Below, piece after piece: positions 52,396 through 61,694 of a stretch of DNA of 64,000 nt. Location: contig NC_019892.1 in assembly GCF_000242455.2 (NCBI RefSeq), positions 3,906,001 to 3,970,000 on the forward strand. Direction: 5' to 3'. Positions within the stretch are counted from its first letter, which is position 1, and each line of letters starts with the position of its first letter. Made by a program: the position numbers and the translations under genes. Origin of the DNA: Singulisphaera acidiphila DSM 18658 (lineage in GTDB: Bacteria; Planctomycetota; Planctomycetia; Isosphaerales; Isosphaeraceae). The notes beneath the pieces were generated by a model. It worked only from the letters and a program-made list of their open reading frames with translations, did not search any database and had not been told where the DNA came from.

Positions 52396-54009
52396 CTATT
52401 CCGCCGGAATCTCCCGTGCGATTCGCCAGGAAAAATCCCCGGCGGTTCGGGCAAGGACCCGTGTCCCGTCATACTCATCCTGGAACGAAGCCACCTTCAC
52501 CAGGGCGGGCGCATCGTCCGGCCAGTTCTCGAACTCGGAAGCGAGGAGGAGAACGTGATTCGTGGGCTTGTCTTTCAGAAACGCAAGGAGCTTCGGAGAG
52601 GCAAGTTGCCGAACGGGCCGGCCGATGGAAAATGCGAGGTCGGGCGACCAAGCGTGGGTGATATAGACGGGCCAATTCGGAGGAACCCACTGGCCAATGG
52701 CCCGGCCCCAAGGCCCCTGGCTCCGGCGATAATTCCATTCGGGGGCGTAATAGCCCATGTGGGCGAACTTGAGACAGACAGCCACCAGGGCCACCATGAC
52801 GAGCGCGCGGCGCAGGTCGGACAGGGCGACCGCCCGGTAGCAGAGCGCCACGATCGGCACGGTCAGGACGACCAAAAGGATCGCGAGCCCCCGATAGTAA
52901 GACACAGCACTCCCCAGGTAGATCCCCCCCACGACGATCGGGATGACCCAGAGCATGGCGATCGTGGCCGAGAGCCCCAAGGCACGTCGCCGCGTGACGG
53001 CGGAAACAGTGCCGCTCCAGAGCCGATCAGCGCTTGCAGCGGCGACCACAGCGAAGCCGGCGAGCGCCGGCAGCCCAGCAGCCGAGGCCAGACCAGGCAC
53101 CACGGTCCCCGCCAGAACGCACGCGGCCGCGACTTGTAGCCAGCCCATGACGAGGAGACGTCCCGGCTCCGACCAGCCGTCACGGACCGAGCGACTCGCC
53201 ACCAGGGCCGCGAACGGACTCCAGGGCAAGCCCAGGGCGAAGACCGTGACGGGCAGAAACCAGGCCGACTTCTGGGTCAACGGGAGCGTCAGCGCAGCGG
53301 CCCAAGCCTCGGCCGACATCACGTTCAAGGCCCAGACCGACCAGGCGACGGCCGCCACAATCGGAGGGACGAGCAGACCGGTGCTCAGGCCCGCCCCCCG
53401 CCGTCCCAGCACGATGGTCGCGAGCCCAATCAAGGCGAGCGGGGGCCAGCCACCGGCCAGGAAGGCCAACGCGGCCCAAACACCGGCGACCCAACCCGAG
53501 CCACGCCCCAAGATCCGGTCGAGGGTCGCCACCACGGCCAGCCCCGAGATCATGGCGAGCCCAGTGCCCGCCGAGCGGTCCATCAGAGCGACCGAGCCGG
53601 ACCAGCAAAGCATCGTCAGAATGGCCGCACGCATCCCCAACGTCGCCATCACGCGGCGGGTGAGGATCAGGCCCGCCAGCAAGCCCGCGATCGCCGCAGG
53701 CCAGCGCACCGAGGCGGACGTGATCCGTCCCTCTTCGCCCCACCCCCAGAGGATGCTCGGAATGACCTCGCCAGGCCAGAGGCTCGGCTCCCAGCCGCCG
53801 AAAGCAAGACCCAACGGGCCGAAGGCCTCACCGGCCGCAAGGCCCAGCCGCGCCTCGATCGGACCAAGGTCCTGGCGGCCTCCTCCAATCAGGATGAACC
53901 CCGCCGCCATCGCCAGCACGAACGCCCAGGTCCAGAGCTCCGTCGCCTGTCGTTGCTGAAGGCTCCGCTCATCCTTGGCGGGAACATCGACGACAGGTTC
54001 AACGGACAT
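52396..54009 (-). CDS. multi-pass membrane glycosyltransferase-like protein (ArnT/PMT type)
   Basis: A 537-residue integral membrane protein with about eleven hydrophobic helices and a C-terminal soluble part. The early LGPIEARLGLAAGEAFGPLG loop and a later WYAPEWNYRRSQGPW-type loop fit the GT-C fold of lipid-linked sugar transferases (ArnT/PMT-like), though the signature acidic motif is not clear. It should act at the membrane with a polyprenyl-phosphate sugar donor. The start at 54009 gives an 11-base overlap with the phosphatase gene upstream; the longest frame would add 35 Arg-rich residues. A strong terminator follows it. Confidence 0.75.
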   Translation of the reverse strand: MSVEPVVDVPAKDERSLQQRQATELWTWAFVLAMAAGFILIGGGRQDLGPIEARLGLAAGEAFGPLGLAFGGWEPSLWPGEVIPSILWGWGEEGRITSASVRWPAAIAGLLAGLILTRRVMATLGMRAAILTMLCWSGSVALMDRSAGTGLAMISGLAVVATLDRILGRGSGWVAGVWAALAFLAGGWPPLALIGLATIVLGRRGAGLSTGLLVPPIVAAVAWSVWALNVMSAEAWAAALTLPLTQKSAWFLPVTVFALGLPWSPFAALVASRSVRDGWSEPGRLLVMGWLQVAAACVLAGTVVPGLASAAGLPALAGFAVVAAASADRLWSGTVSAVTRRRALGLSATIAMLWVIPIVVGGIYLGSAVSYYRGLAILLVVLTVPIVALCYRAVALSDLRRALVMVALVAVCLKFAHMGYYAPEWNYRRSQGPWGRAIGQWVPPNWPVYITHAWSPDLAFSIGRPVRQLASPKLLAFLKDKPTNHVLLLASEFENWPDDAPALVKVASFQDEYDGTRVLARTAGDFSWRIAREIPAE

Positions 54010-54613
54010 TGGTCGTCTCCTTCTTTGCGTCACCACTCGGGAGGTTGCGATCCAACGCCACCGCCGGCTGGAAAATCTCCTGGCCCGGACGATTGCGAAC
54101 CATGCCGAAGACATAGCCCGGAAGCCAACCTTCCCGATAGGTCTGCCGCTTCATCTCGGCCACCACATCCTCGACCGTCCAACCGTCGCGTTCGAACCGA
54201 TAAAGGGCCGTGGCAGCCCCTGTCCGGCAGGTGCCCCGGGCGCAGTGGATCAGGACCGGTCGCCGCTCCGGATCGTCGCAGGCCTTGAGAACTTCCCGGA
54301 ACTGGAACTCCTGGCCCGACCCGTCTCCCGGCATCGGCAAGTTCATAAAGTCGATGCCCATCCGCCGCGCAAGTTCACGCTCGGAATCGACGTGCTTGCC
54401 AGGGAGCTGGAAGTTGACGACCGTCTTGATCCCGTAGCGTTTGACGGCGGCCTGAAGCTGGTCCGTATTGAGCTGTCCGCTACGGTAGAGGATGCCCCGC
54501 TTGACAACATCGAAGTGATCCCAGACCAAGCGATTGCGCCTGGTCTCAACCGTCAGCCAGACGGCGGCCACCAGGATCGTGAGGGCCGCCGCGAATGCGA
54601 TCGCAGTGCGCAT
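53999..54613 (-). CDS. membrane-anchored dual-specificity protein phosphatase
   Basis: A 204-residue protein with an N-terminal membrane anchor (AIAFAAALTILVAAVWLTV) and a cysteine-based phosphatase domain. The active-site loop is HCARGTCRTG with nucleophile Cys124 and Arg130. The blocks VKRGILYRSGQLNTDQL and IKTVVNFQLPG match tyrosine/dual-specificity phosphatases of bacteria. The catalytic domain is probably outside the cytoplasm. The start at 54613 was chosen for the anchor. It overlaps the downstream glycosyltransferase gene, suggesting joint expression and a phosphorylated lipid or protein substrate. Confidence 0.88.
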   Translation of the reverse strand: MRTAIAFAAALTILVAAVWLTVETRRNRLVWDHFDVVKRGILYRSGQLNTDQLQAAVKRYGIKTVVNFQLPGKHVDSERELARRMGIDFMNLPMPGDGSGQEFQFREVLKACDDPERRPVLIHCARGTCRTGAATALYRFERDGWTVEDVVAEMKRQTYREGWLPGYVFGMVRNRPGQEIFQPAVALDRNLPSGDAKKETTNVR

Positions 54614-54948
54614 GGGGTCACATTCCGCGCAAGGACAAAAGGGAACAAATCCGAACGAGACTAGACTGGTAACCAGTGGCACCGCTGGACGAGAACGCCG
54701 CGACAATCGAGGAAGAAGCTTGCGAGCCGCTCCCGAATCCGCCGCGACGACCGAATCGAGCGAAAAACGTCTCATTCGGAAGGGAAAGGAAGGCCCTCCC
54801 CCGCGCCGGGATGGTAGGGGAGAACTTCAGGGGGGTCAACCCGAATCAAGGCGTGGGAGACGCGTGGAGAGCCCGCGCAAGAACCGATCGCGTCGGATGA
54901 GGGTCTGTCCCAGAAGGTGAATCGCACCGGAGTTTTTGCGGATCTTCC

Positions 54949-55035
54949 GGGTGCCATGCGGTCCGTACTCGGAACCCATGTGGGAATGCCTTGGCCTGGG
55001 GCGCACGGGGTCCGAGTACGGAACCCGTGGCACCC
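54949..55035. repeat. MITE-like long inverted repeat in a 551-bp intergenic region
   Basis: Arms of 32 bases (54949-54980 and 55004-55035) match at 27 positions, sharing TCCGTACTCGGA and GGGTGCCA, with a 23-base centre. The whole intergenic stretch 54614-55164 contains no convincing gene; this element fills its middle. It has no coding capacity and may be a non-autonomous mobile repeat. Confidence 0.75.
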
Positions 55036-55164
55036 AAAGTCCTTCATCTCTCGGTGAATATCTCTCGGTGAAGCCTGACCTTCCGAGACAGACACTGAGT
55101 ACGGCGGCTTCCAGGGTTTCACTCGGTTTTGATCGGGCAGCACGGCCCCAAGCGACCTTCGAGA

Positions 55165-56172
55165 TTACCGCCTGGGGAAGCTCGTAACATCGAGGTAACG
55201 GTAGGAACCTCCCGTCGACGTCGCGAGTTTTTTCAGAGGTCCCGAGCCCCCCACTTCCGGCCCACGTCCGAATTCAATGGCCTGGATACGAGTCTTGCCA
55301 GCCTCGGCGAGGATCTCGGCGACATCCGAGTTGGTCATCAAATCGGCATCGGTCAAGAAGAAGATGACCTCGGGATGCCGCCCGAGCGCTTCGCGGAGGG
55401 CGACCATGTGATCGGTGCCGCCATCGGGAACGATCGCATCGAGTTGTGAACGGACCCGGCTCTTGTTCACCGCCGTCGCCGCCATCAAACCACGGCGTCC
55501 TTGCAAATCCGCCAGGGTCGTGGCGTGCAGGTTGTAGAAGACCACGCCGAAGGTCGCATCGCTCGGAAGCTGTCCCAGGCTCGCCAGGAGCTCGCGTTTG
55601 GCGACGTCGAGTGCGTTCCGGGTCGCCATGCTTCCCGAGCAGTCGATCACATAGGTGAATGAGCCGGCGTGTTCGCGGGCGCCGAAGAATTCGGTGCCGG
55701 GGCCTACCCCCCGACCGACACCCCCATTCGATCCCCCGCCCGAACCGCCACCACCACCGATCCCGGGGCCAGGCAAGACCCCCAAGCCCGAAGTCTGCGG
55801 GCCGGGCAAGGCGCGCTGAGCGGCATCAGTCGAGGCGGCCGTCGGCAGAATTTCGGCCAGGAGCGCATCGGCCGCCGGGTCGAGGCCCTCGCCACGCGGA
55901 GTTGAACCGTTCGCCGCAGGGAGGACTTCAATCAACCCCTCGCCGCCCAGTTCGCCCGGCCCGCCTCCCCCATCCTTGGAAGCGCGGTTGTCGACCGAGT
56001 CGAGTTCCCCCCGGAGTGCCTGCGACCGTTCGGGCGCTGCGGGAACCGCAATACTCAAGGCCGCCAACGATGCCACGACGAACAGGATGATGTGAAAGAG
56101 AAGGGAACTGCCCAGTGAGCGTGGGTCAGTCAATGGGGAAGAACGACCGCGTAACTTTTTCCACGGAGGCAT
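55165..56172 (-). CDS. membrane-anchored VWA domain protein
   Basis: A 335-residue protein. An N-terminal membrane segment (SSLLFHIILFVVASLAALSI) is followed by a Gly/Ser-rich linker and a C-terminal von Willebrand A domain. The MIDAS metal site is complete: DCSGSM in FTYVIDCSGSMATRNAL, Thr in VPDGGTDHMVALREAL, and Asp in FFLTDADLMT. Such proteins bind partners through Mg2+. The start at 56172 has AGGGAGT upstream. VWA proteins are typical clients of MoxR ATPases, and a MoxR gene without a neighbouring client lies at 15569. Confidence 0.9.
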   Translation of the reverse strand: MPPWKKLRGRSSPLTDPRSLGSSLLFHIILFVVASLAALSIAVPAAPERSQALRGELDSVDNRASKDGGGGPGELGGEGLIEVLPAANGSTPRGEGLDPAADALLAEILPTAASTDAAQRALPGPQTSGLGVLPGPGIGGGGGSGGGSNGGVGRGVGPGTEFFGAREHAGSFTYVIDCSGSMATRNALDVAKRELLASLGQLPSDATFGVVFYNLHATTLADLQGRRGLMAATAVNKSRVRSQLDAIVPDGGTDHMVALREALGRHPEVIFFLTDADLMTNSDVAEILAEAGKTRIQAIEFGRGPEVGGSGPLKKLATSTGGSYRYLDVTSFPRR

Positions 56173-56236
56173 GAGCGTGACTCCCTGAACCGGTTGGAGA
56201 ACCCTCACTCAGGGAAGCTGGCCCAGGAAACGACGA

Positions 56237-56260
56237 AGGCCGACCGTAGCCGGCCGGCCT
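56237..56260 (-). terminator. hairpin downstream of the RRM gene
   Basis: AGGCCGACCG (56237-56246) and CGGCCGGCCT (56251-56260) pair with one mismatch around a 4-base loop, about 125 bp beyond the RRM stop on the minus strand. No T-run. Confidence 0.4.
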
Positions 56261-56385
56261 GTGAAGAAACGCAAGTGAGGTAGAGTGGTCAAGACATCGG
56301 CATCAAAACGGCTCGAATCCCGAAGAAGCGGCGGATCGAATCGGCTGGGTTAGAACCGCCGCGCCCTTTGAGATTCGAGTTCGGA

Positions 56386-56817
56386 TCAATAGCGGCCGCG
56401 ACCGCCACCACCACCGCCGTAACCACCACCACCGCCACCGCCGTAACCACCGCCGCCGCCGCCACCGTAGCCGCCACGGCCACCGCCGCCGCCACCGTAG
56501 CCACCGCGACCACCACCACCACCGCTGCCGCCGCCGCCGTAGCCGCCGCGACCGCCACCACCACCGCCGCGATCCTCACGAGGACGCGCTTCGTTGACCG
56601 TCAGGTTCCGACCCCGGAAGTCCTGACCGTTCAGGGCGTTGGCCGCTTCGTCAGCGCCATCGGCCATTTCCACGAACCCGAAACCCTTCGAGCGGTTCGT
56701 GTCACGATCGATGATGATCTGCGCTGAGAGAACCTCGCCATACTCGCTGAACAATTCCACCAGGTTGTCTTCCGTGGTGTCGTACGTGAGATTGCCGACG
56801 TAGAGCTTCTTGGCCAC
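56386..56817 (-). CDS. glycine-rich RRM RNA-binding protein
   Basis: A 143-residue RNA-binding protein. One RRM domain occupies residues 1-80, with RNP2 LYVGNLTY and RNP1 KGFGFVEM. The C-terminal 60 residues are almost only Gly with regularly spaced Tyr and Arg (GGRGGYGGGG repeats), like the glycine-rich Rbp proteins of cyanobacteria and plants, which are induced by cold and stabilise RNA. The start is GTG at 56817 (VAKKLYVGN), with AGAGGTAAG upstream. A long leader precedes it, as in cold-regulated genes, but no known element is recognised. Confidence 0.93.
   Translation of the reverse strand: MAKKLYVGNLTYDTTEDNLVELFSEYGEVLSAQIIIDRDTNRSKGFGFVEMADGADEAANALNGQDFRGRNLTVNEARPREDRGGGGGGRGGYGGGGSGGGGGRGGYGGGGGGRGGYGGGGGGGYGGGGGGGYGGGGGGRGRY
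56390..56578. repeat. GGN-type low-complexity coding repeat
   Basis: The DNA of the RRM protein's C-terminus is a run of GGC/GGT/GGN codons in both long and short periods, read as CCACCGCC-type repeats on the + strand. Such tracts expand and contract easily and create long false frames on the other strand. Confidence 0.85.
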
Positions 56818-56971
56818 TGTCTTACCTCTGCGAAATGAGCGTTCTGGCGAGGCTAGCACCCGAAACGGCTAACTAAAGGGAACCCGCCGAGAGCGGCTGT
56901 CATAAGCCTAACGTTTCTTCTCGGTTTGAACAGCTAGAATCCGCGAGGAATTTGAATTTTTTTCCGATCGG

Positions 56972-58243
56972 TCAATTCACGCTTCGACTCGCGTGGATTT
57001 CGCGGAGGCGTGACACCGAAAGAAGGGAGGTTTGCGCCCCGACCGCGATCAAGGCAATCGCAGGTACGATGGGCGCTCTCATCCTCATGTCGGTCCAGTA
57101 GATCGAATGGACCGCCGTCAGCGCCAAAACCACAGCGGGAGCGGCGACACCAGGCCAGCGCCAGAGATCCCGGCGCGTCGTCAAACCCAGCGCCAGTGCG
57201 ATCCAGAGCGGGACCGTCCAGAGCAACGTCACCCCTCGAATCGCTCGAGAATAGACCGCACCGGCGGGCGCAAATCCCCAGAACCGCTCCAGGCGGGCCA
57301 CCGAGGCGCGCACGAAATCGCGGGGATGATCGCGAATGAACCGCAGCGCCATCGTCCGGATCTTCCGATCGGCCCTGGGTTGCGACAGTCCCTCAACCTC
57401 GTGAACCGTCTCGTCGAACCACCTTTTCTGGTTCGCGCCCGACCAGACCGCCCCCGGCGGACCATCAAGCACCTCGGCGTAATAGACGGGGTTATTTGCC
57501 AGGGCCAGGGTCCAACCGCCGTGAGTCGTCGTCCAGACTGACTCCCCAAAAACCCAGGCGTTTCGCCACGCCCAAGGGACGAGCAGCATCACGGTCGCGA
57601 CCGCCACGAGGCTCGCGCGACGAAGCCGAACCCAGGCGGTTCCAGGGCCGGTCGCCAGCGCGGCAAAAACGACCAGGCCAGCGGCCGGCAAGAGGCTCGG
57701 GCGGCAGAGTGACGCCAGACCAAAGCCGATTCCGCCCCAGAACGCCCCCCGTGCGTGCCCCTCGGCCAGAGCCGCCAGGGTCGCAGCAACCAGAAACGCG
57801 GCCAGAGTTTCGGTCATAACCGCACGGCTTTGCGCGACCAGAACCGGGTCGAACGCCACGATCGCCGCAGCCAGGAGTAGACGCCCCGGGGGCAGCCCCC
57901 AGCGCCTTGCCGCAACGGCCGTCAAAACCACCGTCCCCGCCCCTGCGACCAGATGCAGCCCCGCAACCCCCCAGGCGAGACGATCCTCGCCCAGCATCGT
58001 GATCAGGACCGATAAGAGGAGCGGATAGAGCGGCGGGCGATAGGCCGTGGGCAGCCCATTCACGGCGAACCCTTCCCCATCGGCGAGCGACCGCGCCACG
58101 ACCAGGTAACGATCGGGGTCGTCCAGCTTGCCAAAGGAAGGCACGATCACCGCAAGCCGCACCAGCACCGCAATCAGGACGATCGTCAAAACGCCCCAGC
58201 GTCGAACGTATTCCGCAAGCCCACTCGGCGGCAATTGACCCAT
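56972..58243 (-). CDS. membrane glycosyltransferase family 39-like protein
   Basis: A 423-residue membrane protein with about nine hydrophobic helices. The first periplasmic loop contains LDDPDRYLVVARSLADGEGF, whose acidic residues fit the GT-C donor site, followed by AYRPPLYPLLLSVLITMLGE. Later comes VPWAWRNAWVFGESVWTTT, then an extracytoplasmic part. This is the planctomycete version of PMT/ArnT-like glycosyltransferases that transfer sugars or phospho-sugars from polyprenyl carriers to proteins or lipids. The ATG at 58243 is used. Acceptor and donor are unknown. It is divergent from the dehydrogenase gene. Confidence 0.82.
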   Translation of the reverse strand: MGQLPPSGLAEYVRRWGVLTIVLIAVLVRLAVIVPSFGKLDDPDRYLVVARSLADGEGFAVNGLPTAYRPPLYPLLLSVLITMLGEDRLAWGVAGLHLVAGAGTVVLTAVAARRWGLPPGRLLLAAAIVAFDPVLVAQSRAVMTETLAAFLVAATLAALAEGHARGAFWGGIGFGLASLCRPSLLPAAGLVVFAALATGPGTAWVRLRRASLVAVATVMLLVPWAWRNAWVFGESVWTTTHGGWTLALANNPVYYAEVLDGPPGAVWSGANQKRWFDETVHEVEGLSQPRADRKIRTMALRFIRDHPRDFVRASVARLERFWGFAPAGAVYSRAIRGVTLLWTVPLWIALALGLTTRRDLWRWPGVAAPAVVLALTAVHSIYWTDMRMRAPIVPAIALIAVGAQTSLLSVSRLREIHASRSVN

Positions 58244-58487
58244 CAGCGTATTGCTCTTTCGGAATGGACCCGAGACCGGTTTACCCTTTGAAGTGGGCCA
58301 CCCCGAACCGTTCCGCTTTGGCCTGGCAACTCACCCTTTGCCCACGCCCGCCCAATCCTATCGCGCGGGCGGACCGTTGTGGTAGTCTGGTTGCCCTTGG
58401 ATCGTGGCGGTCGACGATTCCCAAACGACCCGCGCAGTCGTCCCCCCGCACAACCCCTCAAATCAAAAAAAAAGGCGAGCCGAACTC

Positions 58488-59489
58488 ATGTCCCAGAGGC
58501 CGATCGTTCTGTCCTTGACCAAGATGCACGAAGCCGGGATGAGCGTGCTCCGTGCAGGATCCGAGTTGAGAATGGCCTCAGCCATCGATCCCGAAACGTT
58601 GGGACGCGAGATCGTCGGAGCCGACGGCCTGATCATCAGGACCGGGGGAGTGATCGACGCCGCCTTGCTCGACAGGGCCGACCGGCTCAAGGTGGTCGGC
58701 CGACACGGAGTCGGTTATGACCAGATCGACATCCCTGCGGCAACCGAGCGGGGAATCCAGGTGGTCTACACGCCGGGGGCAAACACGCAGAGCGTCTGCG
58801 AGCATGTCTTCGCGATGATGATCGGCCTGTCGAAGCACTTCCCACAAATGATGACGGCCCTGGCGGCAGGCGACTATCACGCCCGGACCTCGATGATGGG
58901 CCGCGACCTGCTCGGCCGCACGATCGGCATCATCGGCTTCGGGCGGATCGGCCGGCGCGTCGGTGAGGTCGCCAAGACCGCCTTCGGAATGCGGGTGCTC
59001 TACCACGACATCGTGGCCGCCCCCCCCGAAGTGGAAGCCCGCGCGGGGGCGACCCGAGTGAGCCTCGACGAACTGCTTGCCGCCTCCGAATATGTGACGG
59101 TTCACACCCCGCTCGACGCGAGCACCCGGCATATGATCAACCGCGAGGCCCTGGCCAAGATGCGCCCCGACGCCATCTTGATCAACGCGGCACGAGGGCC
59201 GATCACCGTGGAAGCGGACGTCGCCGAGGCACTCGACGCCAAGCGGCTCTGGGGCTATGGAGCCGATGTCTACGAGGTCGAACCCCCCCCCAAGGATCAC
59301 CCCTTGATTGGCCGGCCTGACGTCATGCTAACCCCGCACAGCGCCGCCCAGACGGAGGAGGGGCTGAGCAACATGGCGAACTCGATCGTCGCAGACGTCC
59401 TCGGCATTCTCAGGGGCGAGGCGCCGCTCAACCCGGTCAACGATCCCGCCGAAGTGCAGGCGAACCGTCGGAAGCTTGGCAAAGCCTGA
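58488..59489 (+). CDS. D-isomer-specific 2-hydroxyacid dehydrogenase (SerA-like)
   Basis: A 333-residue dehydrogenase of the D-3-phosphoglycerate dehydrogenase type without an ACT domain. The NAD-binding motif is IGIIGFGRIGRRVGEVA; catalytic Arg, Glu and His are in LINAARGPITVEADV, EVEPPPKDHPL and MLTPHSAAQTEE. RHGVGYDQIDIPAATERGI is also conserved. It oxidises a D-2-hydroxyacid with NAD; whether the substrate is phosphoglycerate, lactate or another acid cannot be said. The ATG at 58488 is the first fitting the family. It converges with the dsbD-like gene, with 24 bp between stops. Confidence 0.92.
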   Translation: MSQRPIVLSLTKMHEAGMSVLRAGSELRMASAIDPETLGREIVGADGLIIRTGGVIDAALLDRADRLKVVGRHGVGYDQIDIPAATERGIQVVYTPGANTQSVCEHVFAMMIGLSKHFPQMMTALAAGDYHARTSMMGRDLLGRTIGIIGFGRIGRRVGEVAKTAFGMRVLYHDIVAAPPEVEARAGATRVSLDELLAASEYVTVHTPLDASTRHMINREALAKMRPDAILINAARGPITVEADVAEALDAKRLWGYGADVYEVEPPPKDHPLIGRPDVMLTPHSAAQTEEGLSNMANSIVADVLGILRGEAPLNPVNDPAEVQANRRKLGKA

Positions 59490-59513
59490 TCCAACGGATC
59501 TGCCGATCCGGCG

Positions 59514-61694
59514 TCAGTGCGCCGGATCGGCCTGGGCCACCTTGGCCTTGTCCTGATTCTTATTCTTGGTCAGCGCTCCGTTGAGGAACTCGCCGAACAC
59601 AACAGGCTTGCGATATCCGCCGAGCGCCTGGATCAATTGACCTTCAGGAGTGAGGACAACGTAGAACGGGTTGGTCGCCTCCTTGGTCAGGCCGAGTTGG
59701 AGGAGTTGATTTTTCTCCGCGAGCGCCTCGCGTTGTTCTTGAGTCAGAGAACCGATGGGAACGTAGTCGGTATACAATTGCACGGTGACGAATTCGGAGA
59801 GCAGGCCGCTGATCTCGTTTCGGTTCAACACCGTCTGCTCCATGGTCCGGCAATTGGCACAGTTGACCCCGGTGAAGTCGATCAGGATCGGCTTATTGCT
59901 CGACTTGGCCTCCTCGAGGGCCGCGTCGTAACTCATCCCCCAAACAACCCCGTGCAGTCTCTTTTCTTCGCGTTCGGCCGTTGCGGGGTCAGTCGAGGTA
60001 GCCTTCGTCAGGCCCTCACTAGCGACCGATCCGCCAGTTCCCGTGGGGCGATCGAGGTCACCAACGTCGGCGGGAAGGATACCAACGACCAGATCCCAGA
60101 GCGGACTCTTCGGCGGATTGCCGAACAGGGCAGGGGCCATGAAGAGGGCCAGGGCCAGAAAGAGCGAGCCGATCAGAAGCCGGCCCGGGCCGATCTTGAC
60201 CTCGTCGTGGTCATGATCGGTCCGGAAAAGACCGAGCAGATAGAGACCGCAGACCGCAGCGATTCCCACCCAGGCCGATAGAACCAGAGAAGCGTCGAAC
60301 CATGCATCCTCGGGGACTGCGCCGAAGCCGATCTCCGCGGTATTCATGAACTTCAAGGCCGCGCCGACTTCAATCAGGCCGCCCACGACCTTGACCGAGT
60401 TCATCCAGTCGCCGCTCTTCGGCATCTTCGACACGAGGCCGGGGGCCAGGGCCAACAGGAAGAACGGAAACGCAAGCACCGACGAAAAGGTGGCCAGACC
60501 GACGATCGGATAGAAAAACTCCCCGTTGGCTGCCATCACGATCAGGCCGCCCACGACGGGAAAGGTGCAGGTGAACGAGGTGATCGTGAGGGTGAGGGCC
60601 ATGAACATGACGCCAATCATCCCCCCTCGACCTTCCCCCTTGGCCGACGCGTTCAGCAGGAAGTTCGGCAGCCGGACCTCGAACAGACCGAGCAGGCTCA
60701 ACCCGAACGCCAGAAACAGCAACGCCACGAACGTGTTGAGCCACGGGTTGTTGGCTAGATTCTGAAGCGCGGTCGCCGAGAAGAAGAACGAAACAAGCAC
60801 CCCAACCGAGGTAAAGACCCCGATGATCGCCAGGCAGTAGGCGACGGCTAACCCGGTCGTCTTCCCTTTGTTCTTGCTCCCTTGCTTCACGAAGAAGTTG
60901 ACCGTGATCGGAATCATCGGCCAAACGCACGGCATCACCAGGGCAAGCAGGCCCGCCGCTGCCGAAACGAGCATGAGGGAAACAATCCCCTTCTGGGCTT
61001 CCTGGGCCACTTCACTGGTCGGAACCGCCTCGGCGGCGACCGCCTTTTCCACCGTCTCGGCTGGCGGCGTCGGCGCGGCGGAGGCCGCACCGTTGCTTCC
61101 GCCACCGACACCAGGCACAACCGTCAGGGTGACGTCGGGAAGCGTCGATCGGGCAGGGGGCTTGCAGCTATTGGCGTCGCAGATCTGAAAAATAATCTGA
61201 TCTCGCAAAACTTTCGGGCCAGGAGCCGTCCCTGGCGGAATCTGCAGCTTCAGACTCCACTGAGCCTCGTTTTCGTAGAACTCGAGGATCTCGTTGTTGA
61301 AGGCGGGCTCCGCTTTCCGGATCGGCTTCTTCGCCGCCGTCCAGTCCCCGACCGATTTCAGGCCGGCGAGATCAAAGAAGTCGAAGTAAGTGTCCCGTAC
61401 TTGCTCTCCCTTCGGATTTGGCTTGAATTGATAAATATGCCATCCGGGAGCGATCTTGGCGGTTACCGTGTAAGTGACAACATCGCCCGCCTTGGCTTCG
61501 GCCGGCTCGACCGAAGCGCTGAGCACAACTTCCTTCGGCTTGATGAACGCATTGCTGTCCTTCCGTTTCGGCTGAGCGTCAGCGGCCATCGCGGGCGAAG
61601 GAGGCAGCGTGGTGAAGACGGTCAAGGCGAACAGCGTCGAGACAGCCAGACCGTGCCGGATTTGACCGAGCCGTCCGAAGGAATTCTGACTCAT
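59514..61694 (-). CDS. DsbD-like thiol:disulfide interchange protein
   Basis: A 726-residue protein that would move electrons from cytoplasmic thioredoxin to extracytoplasmic partners. Order of parts: signal peptide; an N-terminal DsbD-alpha-like domain with PGWHIYQF; an eight-helix membrane domain with MLVSAAAGLLALVMPCVWPM, whose Cys would be one of the pair in the membrane; and a C-terminal thioredoxin domain with active site CANC in IDFTGVNCANCRTMEQ. Length is above that of E. coli DsbD (565), with an Ala/Thr-rich linker at about 195-230. Start at 61694 was set by the signal peptide. It could supply the redoxin and TlpA-like proteins at 46-48 kb. Confidence 0.92.
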   Translation of the reverse strand: MSQNSFGRLGQIRHGLAVSTLFALTVFTTLPPSPAMAADAQPKRKDSNAFIKPKEVVLSASVEPAEAKAGDVVTYTVTAKIAPGWHIYQFKPNPKGEQVRDTYFDFFDLAGLKSVGDWTAAKKPIRKAEPAFNNEILEFYENEAQWSLKLQIPPGTAPGPKVLRDQIIFQICDANSCKPPARSTLPDVTLTVVPGVGGGSNGAASAAPTPPAETVEKAVAAEAVPTSEVAQEAQKGIVSLMLVSAAAGLLALVMPCVWPMIPITVNFFVKQGSKNKGKTTGLAVAYCLAIIGVFTSVGVLVSFFFSATALQNLANNPWLNTFVALLFLAFGLSLLGLFEVRLPNFLLNASAKGEGRGGMIGVMFMALTLTITSFTCTFPVVGGLIVMAANGEFFYPIVGLATFSSVLAFPFFLLALAPGLVSKMPKSGDWMNSVKVVGGLIEVGAALKFMNTAEIGFGAVPEDAWFDASLVLSAWVGIAAVCGLYLLGLFRTDHDHDEVKIGPGRLLIGSLFLALALFMAPALFGNPPKSPLWDLVVGILPADVGDLDRPTGTGGSVASEGLTKATSTDPATAEREEKRLHGVVWGMSYDAALEEAKSSNKPILIDFTGVNCANCRTMEQTVLNRNEISGLLSEFVTVQLYTDYVPIGSLTQEQREALAEKNQLLQLGLTKEATNPFYVVLTPEGQLIQALGGYRKPVVFGEFLNGALTKNKNQDKAKVAQADPAH

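Noticed and set aside
56368..56727. 119-codon + strand frame of Ala/Thr repeats
   Set aside because: Reverse of the glycine codons of the RRM protein; pure low complexity.
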